Origin: Puccinellia tenuiflora
Taxonomy: Eukaryota > Streptophyta > Magnoliopsida > Poales > Poaceae
Assembly (NCBI GenBank): GCA_012064385.1
Contig: QRDG01000419.1
Location: forward strand, 1,066,643 to 1,130,642
Length of the DNA stretch: 64,000 nt
Reading direction: 5' to 3'
The stretch's first letter is position 1; every line of letters begins with the position of its first letter. This document shows positions 45,276 to 55,825 of the stretch, in pieces. Under the pieces are notes generated by a model that did no database searches, was not told where the DNA came from, and saw only the letters and a program-made list of their open reading frames with translations. A program made the translations under genes and the position numbers.

Positions 45276-45766
45276 GCGCCTCTCCAAGCGCACGGTGGTG
45301 CGCTCACCGTGTCGACGGTTGGCTCTTCATGTCCTCGCAGTGTGGCTAGATCAGTGGTTGCCACCGCAGAGTATTTGTTCGCGCGTTGTACATGTTACAT
45401 GTCAAGTCTGAGGTGTTTGTATTCTCTTTTCATGTCAACGTGTTTACTTTTCGAGTGAGCACGTCGTCGTATGTACTGTTACACTAGTGTGTGCTGATTG
45501 TTGAGGTTGTCCCATTGTACGTATACACGGTATTTCTATGTATTTATATGTCCCATTTACATCATATTATGTCCCAGTGTGGAGGCATATGGGAAAAAAA
45601 AAGTACATCATATTATGTTCATTTTAATATTTCGGCTTTGCTATTTCTTACACGACATATAAATACAAAGCAAAGAGAAGATCTAAACTCTACGAAATTT
45701 CGACTGGGAAATATATGTTTTCGAGTCAACTAAGAAATAGTCAATCTCAGAGAGTTTGTTTTACAA
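45276..45766. other. 3' flank of copy 4
   Basis: Probable 3' UTR for the first ~270 bases (GTGTTTGTATTCTC, then TGTCCCATTGTAC, a phrase also found 3' of copy 3 near 35731). No other feature is seen. Confidence 0.4.
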
Positions 45767-45769
45767 TTA

Positions 45770-46059
45770 GGGCTTATTTGATTCATAGGGTAGGAAAAAT
45801 AAACCTACAAGATTGGAATGCCATGTCAAATTGAGTCCTATGGGAAGAGTGATTCTCTTTGATTGTGGTAAAAGAATCTTCCATGAGGTTAGACCTCAAT
45901 ACCTCATGCTTTTTTCCTATAGTATTTACACTACAAAATTCGTATGGGATTAGTTCCTATAAGATATGATCATATGAATCAAACAATTTTGATAGGAAAT
46001 TTTCTATAGGAGTTAAGCCTCTAAGAATCCTATAGCATTCCTTTGAATCAAAAGGGTCC
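45770..46059. mobile_element. Tourist-like MITE (PIF/Harbinger)
   Basis: The 290-bp element starts GGGCTTATTTGATTCATAGG and its reversed right end reads GGACCCTTTTGATTCAAAGG. TTA target duplications lie at 45767-45769 and 46060-46062. It is AT-rich with no coding capacity. Confidence 0.78.
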
Positions 46060-46062
46060 TTA

Positions 46063-46815
46063 TAGATGGGAAGATCAAGTTGATGGTAAACCCGTTTATC
46101 CTCTTGTTGGTCGTACAAAAGTAGTTGTATAAAATGTAAACAATGTACAACCAAATAAACAATTTTCATGAAAACACACTCACATTCAGAGAATTACTTC
46201 ATCTCTATACCAAGTTACATGGTGGAATCCCGCTGTCACCTCACTGCACCCTCCCACCTTTTTCGGCTCGAAGTATTTAACTATTTCATGTCATTTTGGG
46301 CCTCTAGGTGTACTAACCATGAGTTCAACCTAATATGGTATCAAACAAAGAGTTTGTGAAATGGCTAGTTAACATAATATATAGTACAATAATATCGTCG
46401 CCGCTTTCATATTTATGTCAGCGTCATTTATCTAAAAAATCATAGATGAAGGGGTCGAGTGTTGAATTAGGAGCATAAAGGTCAAATGTTAACAACCGTC
46501 AAAGGAAGTGCTAAATAACACTATCCTCCTCCCACTTTTGAAGTTGATATAAAAAGATCCATATATGACGGAAGGAGTGCCGAAGGGGAGGATGGGGGTT
46601 GTGTGTGTATGCTGAGTTGTTCGTCTATCTACAAATTGAATTGATGGTTGCTTGGTGTATTAAAAATACAAATAAACGGACATATCGAGTGGAAGACATA
46701 TTTAAATGATTTGACGACGAGTAGCGTGTAATACTCAGGCCATTTAGTGGCATAAGTACGTGAGTTGTAATAGTTCCCATGAAGAGTTTTCATACATTTT
46801 GATCACCATATAGTA
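46063..46815. other. Intergenic
   Basis: No gene or bounded element is recognised. Confidence 0.4.
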
Positions 46816-47066
46816 CTCCTTCCGTCCACAAATAAATGTAATTTTTAGGTTGGTTATAAGTCAAACATTTTTTTTATCAAATTTATAGAAAACATAACAA
46901 TATGTACAACATCAAATTAATATCACTATAACCATTTTAGAATGTAGTTTCATAATATCCTAATTTAATGTAATAAATATTTTTATAATTTTTAGAAAGT
47001 TGATCACACTTAAATTTTGTATTTAAGTGAAAATCTAAAAGTAAACTTATTTATGAACGGAGAGAG
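46816..47066. mobile_element. Stowaway MITE
   Basis: The left end is CTCCTTCCGTCCACAAATAA and the reversed right end is CTCTCTCCGTTCATAAATAA. TA duplications lie at 46814-46815 and 47067-47068. Length is 251 bp. It lies about 420 bases upstream of the TATA-like box of proline-rich copy 5. Confidence 0.82.
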
Positions 47067-47444
47067 TATGTACATTTTGTTCCAAGCATAGCACCTCCGG
47101 TCAACACACATGCGAAAGATGCGTGGCAGAGCTCCAGAAACGTCTTCACCTCGAGCGAACACAGCAGTTTTTTTTTTTGTGAACGGTGAACACAGCAGTT
47201 TTTTATTTTTTTGCGAAACTTGAACACAGCAGTTTGAAAGGAACAAAACACGAGAGCAGCTCTATACCTAAACGCAGAAAACTATAGCCGTGTGCAGGTG
47301 CACCCATTTTCCGGTCGCCTCAGATGATCCCATTCCCCATCGATCAGACAAGCACTTCCGTTTTTGTTTAACACGCTGGCATCTGGATTACCAACCGGAG
47401 CTAGAGAAGCTCTACGTGTTAATTAGCCGTCATGCAGAGTCGAT

Positions 47445-47520
47445 CTGGTCAACAACTTACCAATCTAATCACTTTGTTGGGGCTACATAATGCATGTCAT
47501 TGACCCATGTTTTTGCATCC
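47445..47520 (+). promoter_or_regulatory. Conserved promoter block, proline-rich copy 5
   Basis: CAACAACTTACCAATCTAATCA is followed by a degenerate TATA (CTACATAAT, 47483-47491) and CATTGACCCATGTTTTTGCATC. An upstream part, AAACGCAGAAAACTATAGCC with TTTTCCGGTCGCC, matches copy 6. The changed TATA box may weaken or shift initiation. Confidence 0.6.
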
Positions 47521-47592
47521 GGGCAGTCCTGCAATCACTACTCAGACACGGCGCTAAACCATCTCAAAGAAACTACTAGCAGGTACCGAGCC

Positions 47593-48063
47593 ATGGCTTC
47601 CAATGCGAGCTTGTTGGCGTTGATCATGGCGTGCACGCTCCTCGCCGGCAACACGTGCCTCGCCGCTCGCAGCTTGGCGGACACCACCCCGGTGGCGGCT
47701 CCTCCAGCTTCTGTCCCTGGCCTCCCGGCCGTGCCACCAATGCCTGCCGTGCCCGCGGTCACCGTGCCAACCGTACCGCAAGCGACACTGCCGCCTGTGC
47801 CCGTCGTGCCCGTGCCGCAGGTGACATTCCCGCCCATGCCAGCCGTGCCTGCCGCCACCGTGCCGCAGGTGACGCTGCCGCCTGTGCCCACCCTTGTCAT
47901 GCCGAAGCTGGCGCTGCCGCCTATGCCCGCCATCGTCGTGCCAACGGTAACAGTGGCACCGATGCCCGCCATTGTCGTGCCCAAGGTGACGCTGCCGCCG
48001 ATGCCTTTCATCCCTAACGTGAACGTGCCAATGCCGTTCCTGGCGCCGCCCCCTTCTGCATAG
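47593..48063 (+). CDS. Secreted proline-rich protein (copy 5)
   Basis: This gene encodes 156 residues. The signal peptide is residues 1-24 (SLLALIMACTLLAG, cleavage after CLA), then ARSLADTTPVAAP. The body has PPMPAVPAVTVPTVPQ, PPVPVVPVPQVTF, PPMPAVPAATVPQVTL, PPMPAIVVPTVTV and APMPAIVVPKVTL, and ends IPNVNVPMPFLAPPPSA. MASNAS is chosen as the start; the in-frame ATG at 47494 would add 33 residues before the signal peptide and lies in the conserved promoter block. Sequence and upstream region are closest to copy 6, suggesting the most recent duplication in the cluster. Confidence 0.92.
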   Translation: MASNASLLALIMACTLLAGNTCLAARSLADTTPVAAPPASVPGLPAVPPMPAVPAVTVPTVPQATLPPVPVVPVPQVTFPPMPAVPAATVPQVTLPPVPTLVMPKLALPPMPAIVVPTVTVAPMPAIVVPKVTLPPMPFIPNVNVPMPFLAPPPSA

Positions 48064-50700
48064 GCGCGTTTTCGCTGCGGCGTGTTCGCCGTGTCCACGG
48101 CCAGATCACAATGTGTTCCTACGTGGCTACGTATTTATCTTCACAACGTGTTCCTACGTATATGATGTGTCTCTTCTCGTAATCCCTTTGTGTACGTCAT
48201 GTAATGTATTTTCAGGATGTAATGTGTGAGTAGTTGAGTATTGATATTCTGTTTATGGCATATCATCGATTTTATGCTTACTTAAAGACAGTATGTGCCT
48301 TAGTTTCAGCTCAATATCATCGATCTTACTATCTTTCTAAAAGTTTCAGCCAATATCTCGTTCTGGTTACTTGATATGATTTTTTTTCTGATACAGGTCA
48401 AAAGTCTGTTTTAATAAAGCAAAACATCAAATACTTGTAACTGCAATTAACGCGAGGCAATTTTTAGCACATTATTGAAATAAAAAATATATCGATATAC
48501 AAAAAAAAGCAAAGAAAAATAAGTGGGTTGTCTCATAAAAATGTTTTCCTTTAATGTCTTTTAGCTAGACATATAATTTTAATGATGTTCACATAAGAAC
48601 AAAGGTTAAAGCACAAAATATAACATGAATAAGCATACATCAAACATTTTAAGTCTAAACCACTTTCTATACATAGGCATCTTATAAGTAAACAAGTTAT
48701 TGGAGCAAGAAATCTCTAGCATAGACAATGGAAAATAATGCAAGTTTAAGGCTTTCAACATAAAGCGAGAGGTCTTTTTGTAACATGAAGATTTTTTACA
48801 ATCATGTGTCCCTTTCTCGTAATAATTGCAAATAGGAGAAGCAAACACATTCATATTATAAATAACACTAATAAATTCATCTCCATAAGTATCATTCATA
48901 GGGAAATTATGTCCAATGCTATAACAAGCATCAAGTTCATCAAAAACGGATATTTCGAATTAATTCAGGTGATCATAGTGTTTATCAACATACCATTCAT
49001 CGTTCATTGGTAAGCATGGAGGGCAATCAAGTAGTGTAGGAGTCAAAGAGTTACTCTTACTAGAAGGTACACACGAGTACTTAATCCGCTCTTCCTTTTT
49101 TATTCCTCACTTTCCTCATCTTTCTCATCCAACGAGGTCATAGTTTCAGTAATTTTTTCTTCCATATGTTTCTGCAAAACATTACTCTCTTTTTGGACAG
49201 CGGAGACTCTCTCAATATAGTCAGTAATATAACCATGACTATCATAATTTTTAAAATAATATTTAAGTATAGAAAAAATTCAGATTTGTAAAGAGCATTA
49301 TCAATATTATCAAGTAAAGAAATAATTTTATAAGCACCTTTAAAAGTAAGAAAAAAGTCTTTGATTTGTTTAGCATAAAAAAAGCTAAGGTTTTATTATC
49401 ATTGTACTCATGTAGGAAGGGAAGATCTGGAGTGTCCTTCCTCGAGCAACAAGTTTTATCATATATAGAACACATATTTATAGCATACCAATGCAAATAG
49501 TTTATTTGTTCTCATGAGTGTTTACCTTTTTTAGACAAGCCACAAAGAAGATTTTCCTGACCGTTTATTCTTTTTTTATTGCCATGTAATGAATTTATAG
49601 TAACCTCAAACTGGTTTTTTAGTGCTTCATCTATTTGTTTAATGAATTTATATGGCGATGTCGTTTTTTTGTGCAATGACCAACATTGTGTTATAAGATA
49701 TTCATGTTTTCTACATCCGTGTGTCGGATCATCATTGTATTTTCTTTACGTGCAAACTATATATGCACATCAGATTAGTTCAAAGGGTATTTGATCTACA
49801 ATAATTTTGACATATCATTTCAAGATGAGTATCCAACTTCGAACGACAAGAAATTTCATAAATAAACTTAGTTATGTAGTCGGAACGGCTGGGCTCCACC
49901 CGGGTTTTGCAACCCTAGACGCTTACACAAAAAACTGCCTCTCTAATGTTGTTGGAGCAGGCCGCAGATCCTGTCGACCATTCTTCGAGGGCTCCATTGA
50001 TCGTCGTCTATTAAGGACGTGGCCTCGATCTCGCTGACGTTGCGGGGTGTCACGCTGACGATGAGGGACGCATCCGTTCGTACCAGCCTCGACCGTCATG
50101 CATGTTACGGTCACGTGCTATGCATGATGGCTCTAATAGGATCGACAAGTCACGCATATTGTCGTTTGGTCGAAAATGGTGCAACCGTGACGAGAGGCGA
50201 TACGGTATGGTTATGTCTCCTGGTATCTCCTCCGGAGGTATCCGGCTATCCACATGTCGATAATCGTACACGGGATGACGATGGAGGCGGCTTCAGCAGC
50301 GAGCGTGCAGACTCTGGTGAAAACACAAGATCTCTTATTAGTTCATCGTGTTCTTGCCGAAGGTGGTGGATCGAAAGCCGGTTCGGGAGATTAAAATACC
50401 GAGACCGAGATGTCGTTGGACTCGTTACATTTGCGCAAGTGCATCGTTTCCTTTTTCAAGGCTTAGCCTAGGGAATATATGTATTTTTTTTTGTTTGCCT
50501 CTTTATTTTACTATAAGGTTAGTGATTTTCTGGTGGAGTTACGGTCGCGAGGCACACGACATCGGGTTTTCTTTTCCGGATCAAATATGTTGGCTGCTGA
50601 ATTTTGCAGTATTAATAATTAGGTTGCATGCATCAATTGATATAGAGGAGGCCCAGTGGTTATACTACTCAATTTTCGTGAAAAAAAATCAGTTGGAAAG
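48064..50700. other. 3' flank of copy 5 and intergenic
   Basis: The first ~250 bases are the probable 3' UTR; GAGTATTGATATxCTGTTTATGGCAT near 48236 recurs 3' of copy 6 near 51698, so the duplication includes the 3' flank. The rest is AT-rich. At 49880-50470 the composition rises in GC and two frames stay open for 150-180 codons, but no motif is recognisable and I do not call a gene. Confidence 0.4.
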
Positions 50701-50719
50701 GAACAAAACAGATGAGCAG

Positions 50720-50915
50720 CAGCACCAGCTCCACACAAAGATGCAGAAAATTCGAGCCATGCAGGTGCATCCAATTTCCGGTCGCCGCCGTTGTCGCACA
50801 AACATGTTCCCCTTTAACACGCTGGCATCTGGATTACCAACCGTATCTAGAGAAGCTGTGCTAATCACTTTGTTGAGGCTATACATTGCCTTTGACTGAC
50901 CCATGTTTTTGCATC
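50720..50915 (+). promoter_or_regulatory. Conserved promoter block, proline-rich copy 6
   Basis: GATGCAGAAAATTCGAGCCA, AATTTCCGGTCGCC and CTAATCACTTTGTTGAGGC are followed by TATACAT at 50880-50886 and CTGACCCATGTTTTTGCATC. It matches the region upstream of copy 5 over about 200 bases. Confidence 0.6.
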
Positions 50916-50986
50916 CAAGCAGTCTTGCGGCAAGCCAGACACAACTCGATACCATCTCAAAGAAACTACTAGCCGGGTACCGAGCC

Positions 50987-51553
50987 ATGGCATCCAATGC
51001 GAGCCTGGTGGCGTTGATCATGGCGTGCATGCTCCTCGCGGGCAACACGTGCCACGCCGCTCGCAGCTTGGCGGATACCACCCCGGCGGCTGCTCCTGCT
51101 GCTTCCGTCCCAGCTCTGCCGCCGGCCGTGCCGACCTTGCCTACTCTGCCACCGATGCCGGCCGTGCCCGCGGTCACCGTGCCGCAGGTGATACTACCGC
51201 CTGTGCCCGCCGTGCCAACCGTGCCGCAGCCGACATTGCCGCCCATGCCCGCCGTCACAGTGCCAACTGTGCCGCAGGTGACACTGCCGCCTTTGCCTGC
51301 CGTGCCAACCGTGCCGCAGGCGACATTGCCGCCCATGCCCGCCATCGTCGTGCCCACGGTGACGATGGCGCCGATGCCCTCCATTGTCGTGCCCAAGATG
51401 AGACTGCCACCGATGCCCTCCATCGTCGTGCCCAAGATGACGTTGCCGCCGATGCCCTCCATCGTGGTGCCCAAGGTGACGCTGCCCCCGATGCCTTTCA
51501 TCCCGAACGTGAACGTGCCAATGCCGTTCCTGGCGCCGCCCCCTTCAGCGTAG
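50987..51553 (+). CDS. Secreted proline-rich protein (copy 6, longest of the conserved five)
   Basis: This gene encodes 188 residues in one exon. The signal peptide is residues 1-24 (SLVALIMACMLLAG, cleavage after CHA), then ARSLADTTPAAAP. The body is the longest of the conserved copies. It has alternating VPQVILPPVPAVP and VPQPTLPPMPAVT blocks. Four near-identical 13-residue units (PTVTMAPMPSIVV, PKMRLPPMPSIVV, PKMTLPPMPSIVV, PKVTLPPMPFIPN) run into the shared NVNVPMPFLAPPPSA end. Extra units account for its length over copy 5. The upstream in-frame ATG at 50903 lies in the promoter block and is not preferred as the start. A wall or apoplast location is inferred from the signal peptide and composition. 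Confidence 0.92.
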   Translation: MASNASLVALIMACMLLAGNTCHAARSLADTTPAAAPAASVPALPPAVPTLPTLPPMPAVPAVTVPQVILPPVPAVPTVPQPTLPPMPAVTVPTVPQVTLPPLPAVPTVPQATLPPMPAIVVPTVTMAPMPSIVVPKMRLPPMPSIVVPKMTLPPMPSIVVPKVTLPPMPFIPNVNVPMPFLAPPPSA

Positions 51554-51970
51554 GCGCGTTCGCCGTGTCAGTTGTCCACATCACTCGCTTGCTACTCCGA
51601 TTTTTTTTTCACAACGTGTTCGTATACGTGTAGTATGATGTGTTTCAGCTTGTCGTGATCCTTTTTCGTACTTCAGGATATATGTAGCGTGTTGGTTGAG
51701 TATTGATATGCTGTTTATGGCATGCCATCGATATCAGTTCGCCGTTCGCGGTTGGTTATCCAAACACAGTGCGTGCCTTTGTTCGCGACTGCTGAATTTT
51801 ACCTTGCTGTGCTAACTGAATTGTAAGCAGATGCGAAAACCTGTGCTTCGAACAACACCACATAAATTCAGGTTTATGCTAAAACCTGAATTTTAGCGAA
51901 TTCGAACAACAGCACCAATAACAATAACAAAAAAAAAGGCGGTTTCGGTCGGCAGAGTGGCTCCAAATCC
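51554..51970. other. 3' flank of copy 6
   Basis: Probable 3' UTR with the TTGAGTATTGATATGCTGTT block also found after copy 5. Near 51850-51905 the phrase AAACCTG with its neighbours forms short inverted repeats. Nothing else is seen. Confidence 0.4.
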
Positions 51971-52054
51971 TTACCGCCTCTGTGCTTCGTCCCAGTGGCT
52001 GAGAAGGTGCAGCCATGCAATCTGCATCTGGGCTCCCATTGGTGCAAACCCCAC
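51971..52054 (-). CDS. Possible terminal exon of an unidentified minus-strand gene
   Basis: After a good acceptor (TTATCTTGATCCAG on the minus strand) the sequence reads VGFAPMGAQMQIAWLHLLSH, then WDEAQRR and a TAA stop. The codon use and protein-like composition (Trp, His and Met present) are unlike the surrounding AT-rich DNA, so it may be a real last exon of 27 codons. I do not recognise the protein and cannot place its upstream exons. The sequence to the right (52160-52340) is GC-richer and could hold a further exon or UTR before the tRNA gene. Confidence 0.3.
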   Translation of the reverse strand: MGFAPMGAQMQIAWLHLLSHWDEAQRR

Positions 52055-52401
52055 CTGGATCAAGATAACACACGAATAAATAAAAAACAAACGTCGTCTT
52101 CCCGCTCGAATGAAACAAGAGACGGAAAGGAACAATAATAAAAGGAAAACGTGAGATCAGAACGATCCATCGGGAAGAGGCGATCGATGGAGCTACACCT
52201 AGCTAGCTAGATCCCATACATCCGTCCCAACCGTGAGCGGTTGCTTGGAGAGGAGAGGAGAGGACGCCGGCCCTTTCGACCTAGGATCCGGGAAGGAATT
52301 GGTCTTCTCCTCCGCACAGCCTGGAGGTGAAGATCTCTATCTATCCAGCAAAAATGGGTGATGGCAGTATGTGAAAGTAAAAAAAAAAAAAAAATTTAAA
52401 A

Positions 52402-52474
52402 CGACTCCGCTGGGGATCGAACCCAGAATCTCTGGTTTCGTAGACCAGCGCCTTATCCATTGGGCCACGGAGTC
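52402..52474 (-). tRNA. tRNA-Arg (anticodon ACG)
   Basis: The reverse strand gives a 73-nt cytosolic tRNA. The acceptor stem is GACTCCG paired with CGGAGTC, discriminator G. The D arm has GGCCCAATGGATAAGGC (A box), the anticodon stem-loop CTGGTCTACGAAACCAG with ACG, and the T arm CTGGGTTCGATCCCCAG (B box). No intron is present. A run of T follows the 3' end on its own strand (the A-run at 52379-52394), a Pol III terminator. Confidence 0.95.
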
Positions 52475-52890
52475 ATTGCTGTGCGATAACAATTAAATGT
52501 TTATTAGTTCTTGTCAGTAGTTCGGTATTATTCTGTCAAGGCTTGATCAGTCTGATGATGATGTTCCGAGAGGTACACAAATCATCTCCGCGAATTCCCT
52601 CTGCGAGAGGCTGAGGAACTTGGTGCGTGTCCGGTACTGTGTGGTGTGCAACGTTCCGCATGGTACCCATCGAGCACCAAATACCATCATTTTCATGCTA
52701 CCTCAACTATATTCCACTTTAAATAATAGAGAAGAAAGAAAGAAAGACGAAAGAAAAGCTATATTTGTTCCCCTTTGACTCCTCCGATGGTCCTCCAAAA
52801 TATTGTTATCCAAAAACGACTTTTCTTTTTGGACGCCGTAAGATTAACCAAGAGGAGTAAGTTGTAATCATCCCTAGCACAGTACATGCA
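52475..52890. repeat. Segment duplicated with the tRNA-Arg gene, copy A
   Basis: Together with the tRNA this segment aligns to 55738-56200. Shared items in order include GAGCACCAAAT-CCATCATTTTCATGC, CCTCAACTATATTCCACTT, an AAGAAAGAAAG block, CCCTTTGACTCCTCC, and TGTTATCCAAAAACGAC with CTTTTTGGACGCC. No gene is seen in it. Confidence 0.7.
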
Positions 52891-54289
52891 ACCTCACCTG
52901 CTGCATAAAGAGATTAGAAGTCATGCAAAATTATTATATAATGAATTGTCATTTAAGGTTCGCACTAATGTAAAGACATGTGATGGTTAAAATTAATTTA
53001 TGAAATGTGCGATGATCTTATGACATCTCATGGAATCACATACCAAGGCCAGGGGTACAACATTGGGCATGCATGGGACCAAAAACAAATTTGCTGAAAA
53101 AAATAGATTTATGTGGCTCCTTGGGGTTTTGTATGAAAGGGGAAAACTCAACCTATCTATCAAATGATGCACAACGCCAATTTGGAGGCAAATATTCAAG
53201 TTTTACGTAATAATAAGAAGAAGAAATATTGTATTTAGAACCAAACTTCAACCACAGGACGAGAAGAGAAGACCCAACTCATGGATCACGGGTCATATCA
53301 GTAGACAAACATCCATATTCACATATTGGTTGAACAATGCCCGCATTACCATCTCCTAATGACTGGAACATAGTCTAGGATATTTTGCACCTCATGACCA
53401 TATGAATATCTTGCAAGAAACTGAATTCTCCTTTTTTTCCTACGAAGTATACTATGGTTAACACAATTCCATAAAGCCTAACATAAAGTGCACACCATCA
53501 ACGTTGAGTCTTAAACTGATAATTAATTTTCTTTAACCAATTCCGGAACATAGTCGAGATGCTGGTCGGAGGAGGAAGATTATAAGCTAAATAAACTATA
53601 CAGTTCACACCAACCCTGTTGAAGGACAAGTTAGGAACAAGTTTTGTGTCGTTTCATCTCCACACAAAAGTTGCCATGCCAATTGCATTTTTAGCAAGGT
53701 TATCTTATGTTAACAATTTCTATCTATTTAAATATCACATAAAAAAAATTAGGGCTCCCTGGACCTCAATCATAGGCGTCCATATGGTGACTTCGCTTGC
53801 TCATCAATCGCGCTCGGACATGCTCTGCCGTTGTGCCAAACTAGTCTCCACGACCATATCCACCTCCCCTCTCTTAGACATAATGATGTAATGTGATGGT
53901 GCATAAATATACCAGGGAAAATTTTTAAATGCAAGGTAGAGAAACCTTTCCCTATCGAGTTAGGACCGTGAACATTTCTGGCTGGAGATTTCTAACTCCC
54001 GAGCTCCGGTGATTTCTTTATTCCAAAATCATATTTATAAGTTTTTAAATTTTGAAAAAACAATCATATTGTCTATGATGTATCCCTCAAGTATACACAA
54101 TCTCAATTTCAAATACTTCATATTATGAGCTACACAAAAGTGACTATGTGTGGATCTCAATATACACACTTTAAATCTTCAAAATATACATGATTTTGTA
54201 ATTTTTTTGTAGCCCATAATACGAAAAAATGCATGTGTTATTGCATGCTTGTAGGATGCATCATTGATTAGATCTAGAATAGTTTTTCA
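52891..54289. other. Intergenic, AT-rich
   Basis: No gene or bounded mobile element is recognised. Confidence 0.4.
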
Positions 54290-54740
54290 GTGTTGACGAG
54301 GTTAGGACTCGGCAAATCCCAAGGTTGAGTACCCCGGGTTGATTGAGGGGGAGAGAGTAGGAACGCTGGTGATCACGACGGCTAACAGGGGGCGAGTTTA
54401 CCCAGGTTCGGCCCCTCGAGGTGAGGTAAAGACCTACTCCTGCTTGTCTGGTATTATCGAGGTGGCTACAATGGCGAGATGGCAATCTCGCTAGGGTTTG
54501 CTTGTGTGTTGTCTGACCTAGGTGGCGCACCCTCCTGGCCTTTATATCACAGGCCAGGTCTCGGGTGGACGGTGCGGATTGCACATTACAGGATGAGGAA
54601 AGCTATCACCGGCCTAACCAGCTACTTGGGCCACACGATACACTTCATGGGCTTCAATGGGCTTCCCTTGGCGTGACCCAGGTACCACCACCGTGGGGTA
54701 CCCGAAAGGTAGCCCCACGACAAGTGTTTTGTAAAAAATG
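54290..54740. mobile_element. Possible retrotransposon fragment
   Basis: GC-richer sequence with phrases such as GGGCGAGTTTACCCAGGTTC and GGTAAAGACCTACTCCTGCT, which I associate with a repeated grass LTR-type sequence. A TTTATATCAC phrase lies near 54540. No LTR pair, primer-binding site or coding region is present, so only a fragment can be claimed. Confidence 0.35.
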
Positions 54741-54899
54741 TAAATATTCTTATTTTTCTAAATAAGAATCACTAGACCTCATGAGCCAAAATGACTTTTA
54801 TGCCATATGTACTACTTTAGCACGGAGCAGTTTGTGTGTTTGTCGACTAGATTGTATCCTACCCGCTAAGTTTAATTGCTTTTGAGGTATCTTACACCT

Positions 54900-55691
54900 T
54901 GTCTCACTTACTAGTTACCAGGTAATAGAATTGTGGGACATCTTCAATCTCTTCGTTCGTTTGGATCTACGGTCAGATCCGAGTTTCTCCAACCCTCTAA
55001 ATTGGTGGTGGAATCGCAAGCATGTGCTGCTGTTTGGGATGTGTCCCTAGCCGATATTCCATCTACGTTTATTCGATCTCGCTGTTCGCGACGAGTGACT
55101 ATTACGGTCTTCAAAGCCTTGGTCGACAAGGGCGTTTGTAAGTGACTCAGTCTTTTGTTGTTTGTTCAGTATATGTTTCAAACTCCGATGGTCGTCAAAC
55201 AATCGGAGGAAGAAGACGATATGTATGAGTTTTAGTGTTGTTTTTTGTAGTGTCTGTGTTGCATCCCGTTGTATCTTATTTGTACCAGCTGTTTTTCTTG
55301 ATATATATCAGATATAAGATGTCCACATATGTCTTTTCTCAACATAAAATGAAAAATAAAATAATGGCATTTCTAGGTAGTTATGGTGGTGCTCCTGAGT
55401 TGTGTCGTGGAGCTCGAGTGGCACCCGGTGCGGTGCTAGGCTGATTGCCGAGTCTTAGCATTGTGACCCCTTGACTGCACCCCTCTCCTCTTGTGCCTCT
55501 CATGGTGGCTCTTGCTTTTCCTTTTCTAGTTGTCTTCTTTTTCTTGTATTTTTGTTGTTCTCTCTTCCCCTGTATCTCCCTGTAACTTCTTCATCCGTTT
55601 GTAAGAACATGGCCCGCCAGGCTACTTTTCGATGAATGCAACAAACAGTGGGGATTTATTCCCCCTGTCAATCTCGAAAAAAAAAGAAAAA
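54900..55691 (+). mobile_element. Possible retroposon 3' fragment
   Basis: The stretch ends in GCAACAAACAGTGGGGATTT, ATTCCCCCTGTCAATCTCG and an A-rich tail (55676-55693), preceded by CTTGTATTTTTGTTGTTC and TGTAACTTCTTCATCCGTTT. This order resembles a non-LTR 3' end, but I found no reverse transcriptase and no target duplication. Confidence 0.35.
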
Positions 55692-55737
55692 AAATCATAG
55701 GGCTCATGACCTTTAATGTAGGAGAAGGTAAAATATC

Positions 55738-55825
55738 CGACTCCGCTGGGAGTCGAACCCAGAATCTCTGAAGAACCCTGAAGACCAGGGCCTTATCCAA
55801 CGCCTAACCATTCGGCCACGGAGTC
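55738..55825 (-). pseudogene. Rearranged tRNA-Arg relic
   Basis: Compared with the gene at 52402, the acceptor stem (GACTCCG/CGGAGTC), T arm (CTGGGTTCGACTCCCAG) and parts of the D arm are kept. It is 88 rather than 73 nt long. About 11 bases are inserted in the D arm (GGCCGAATGGTTAGGCGTTG before GATAAGGC). The anticodon arm is replaced by CCCTGGTCTTCAGGGTTCTTCAG, which cannot form the normal 5-bp stem and 7-base loop. It is most likely non-functional, although A- and B-box sequences are still present. Confidence 0.8.

Noticed and set aside
49880..50899. Open frames of 150 and 183 residues
   Set aside because: No protein motif is recognised, and the second frame runs into the promoter block of proline-rich copy 6. 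Composition alone was not enough.
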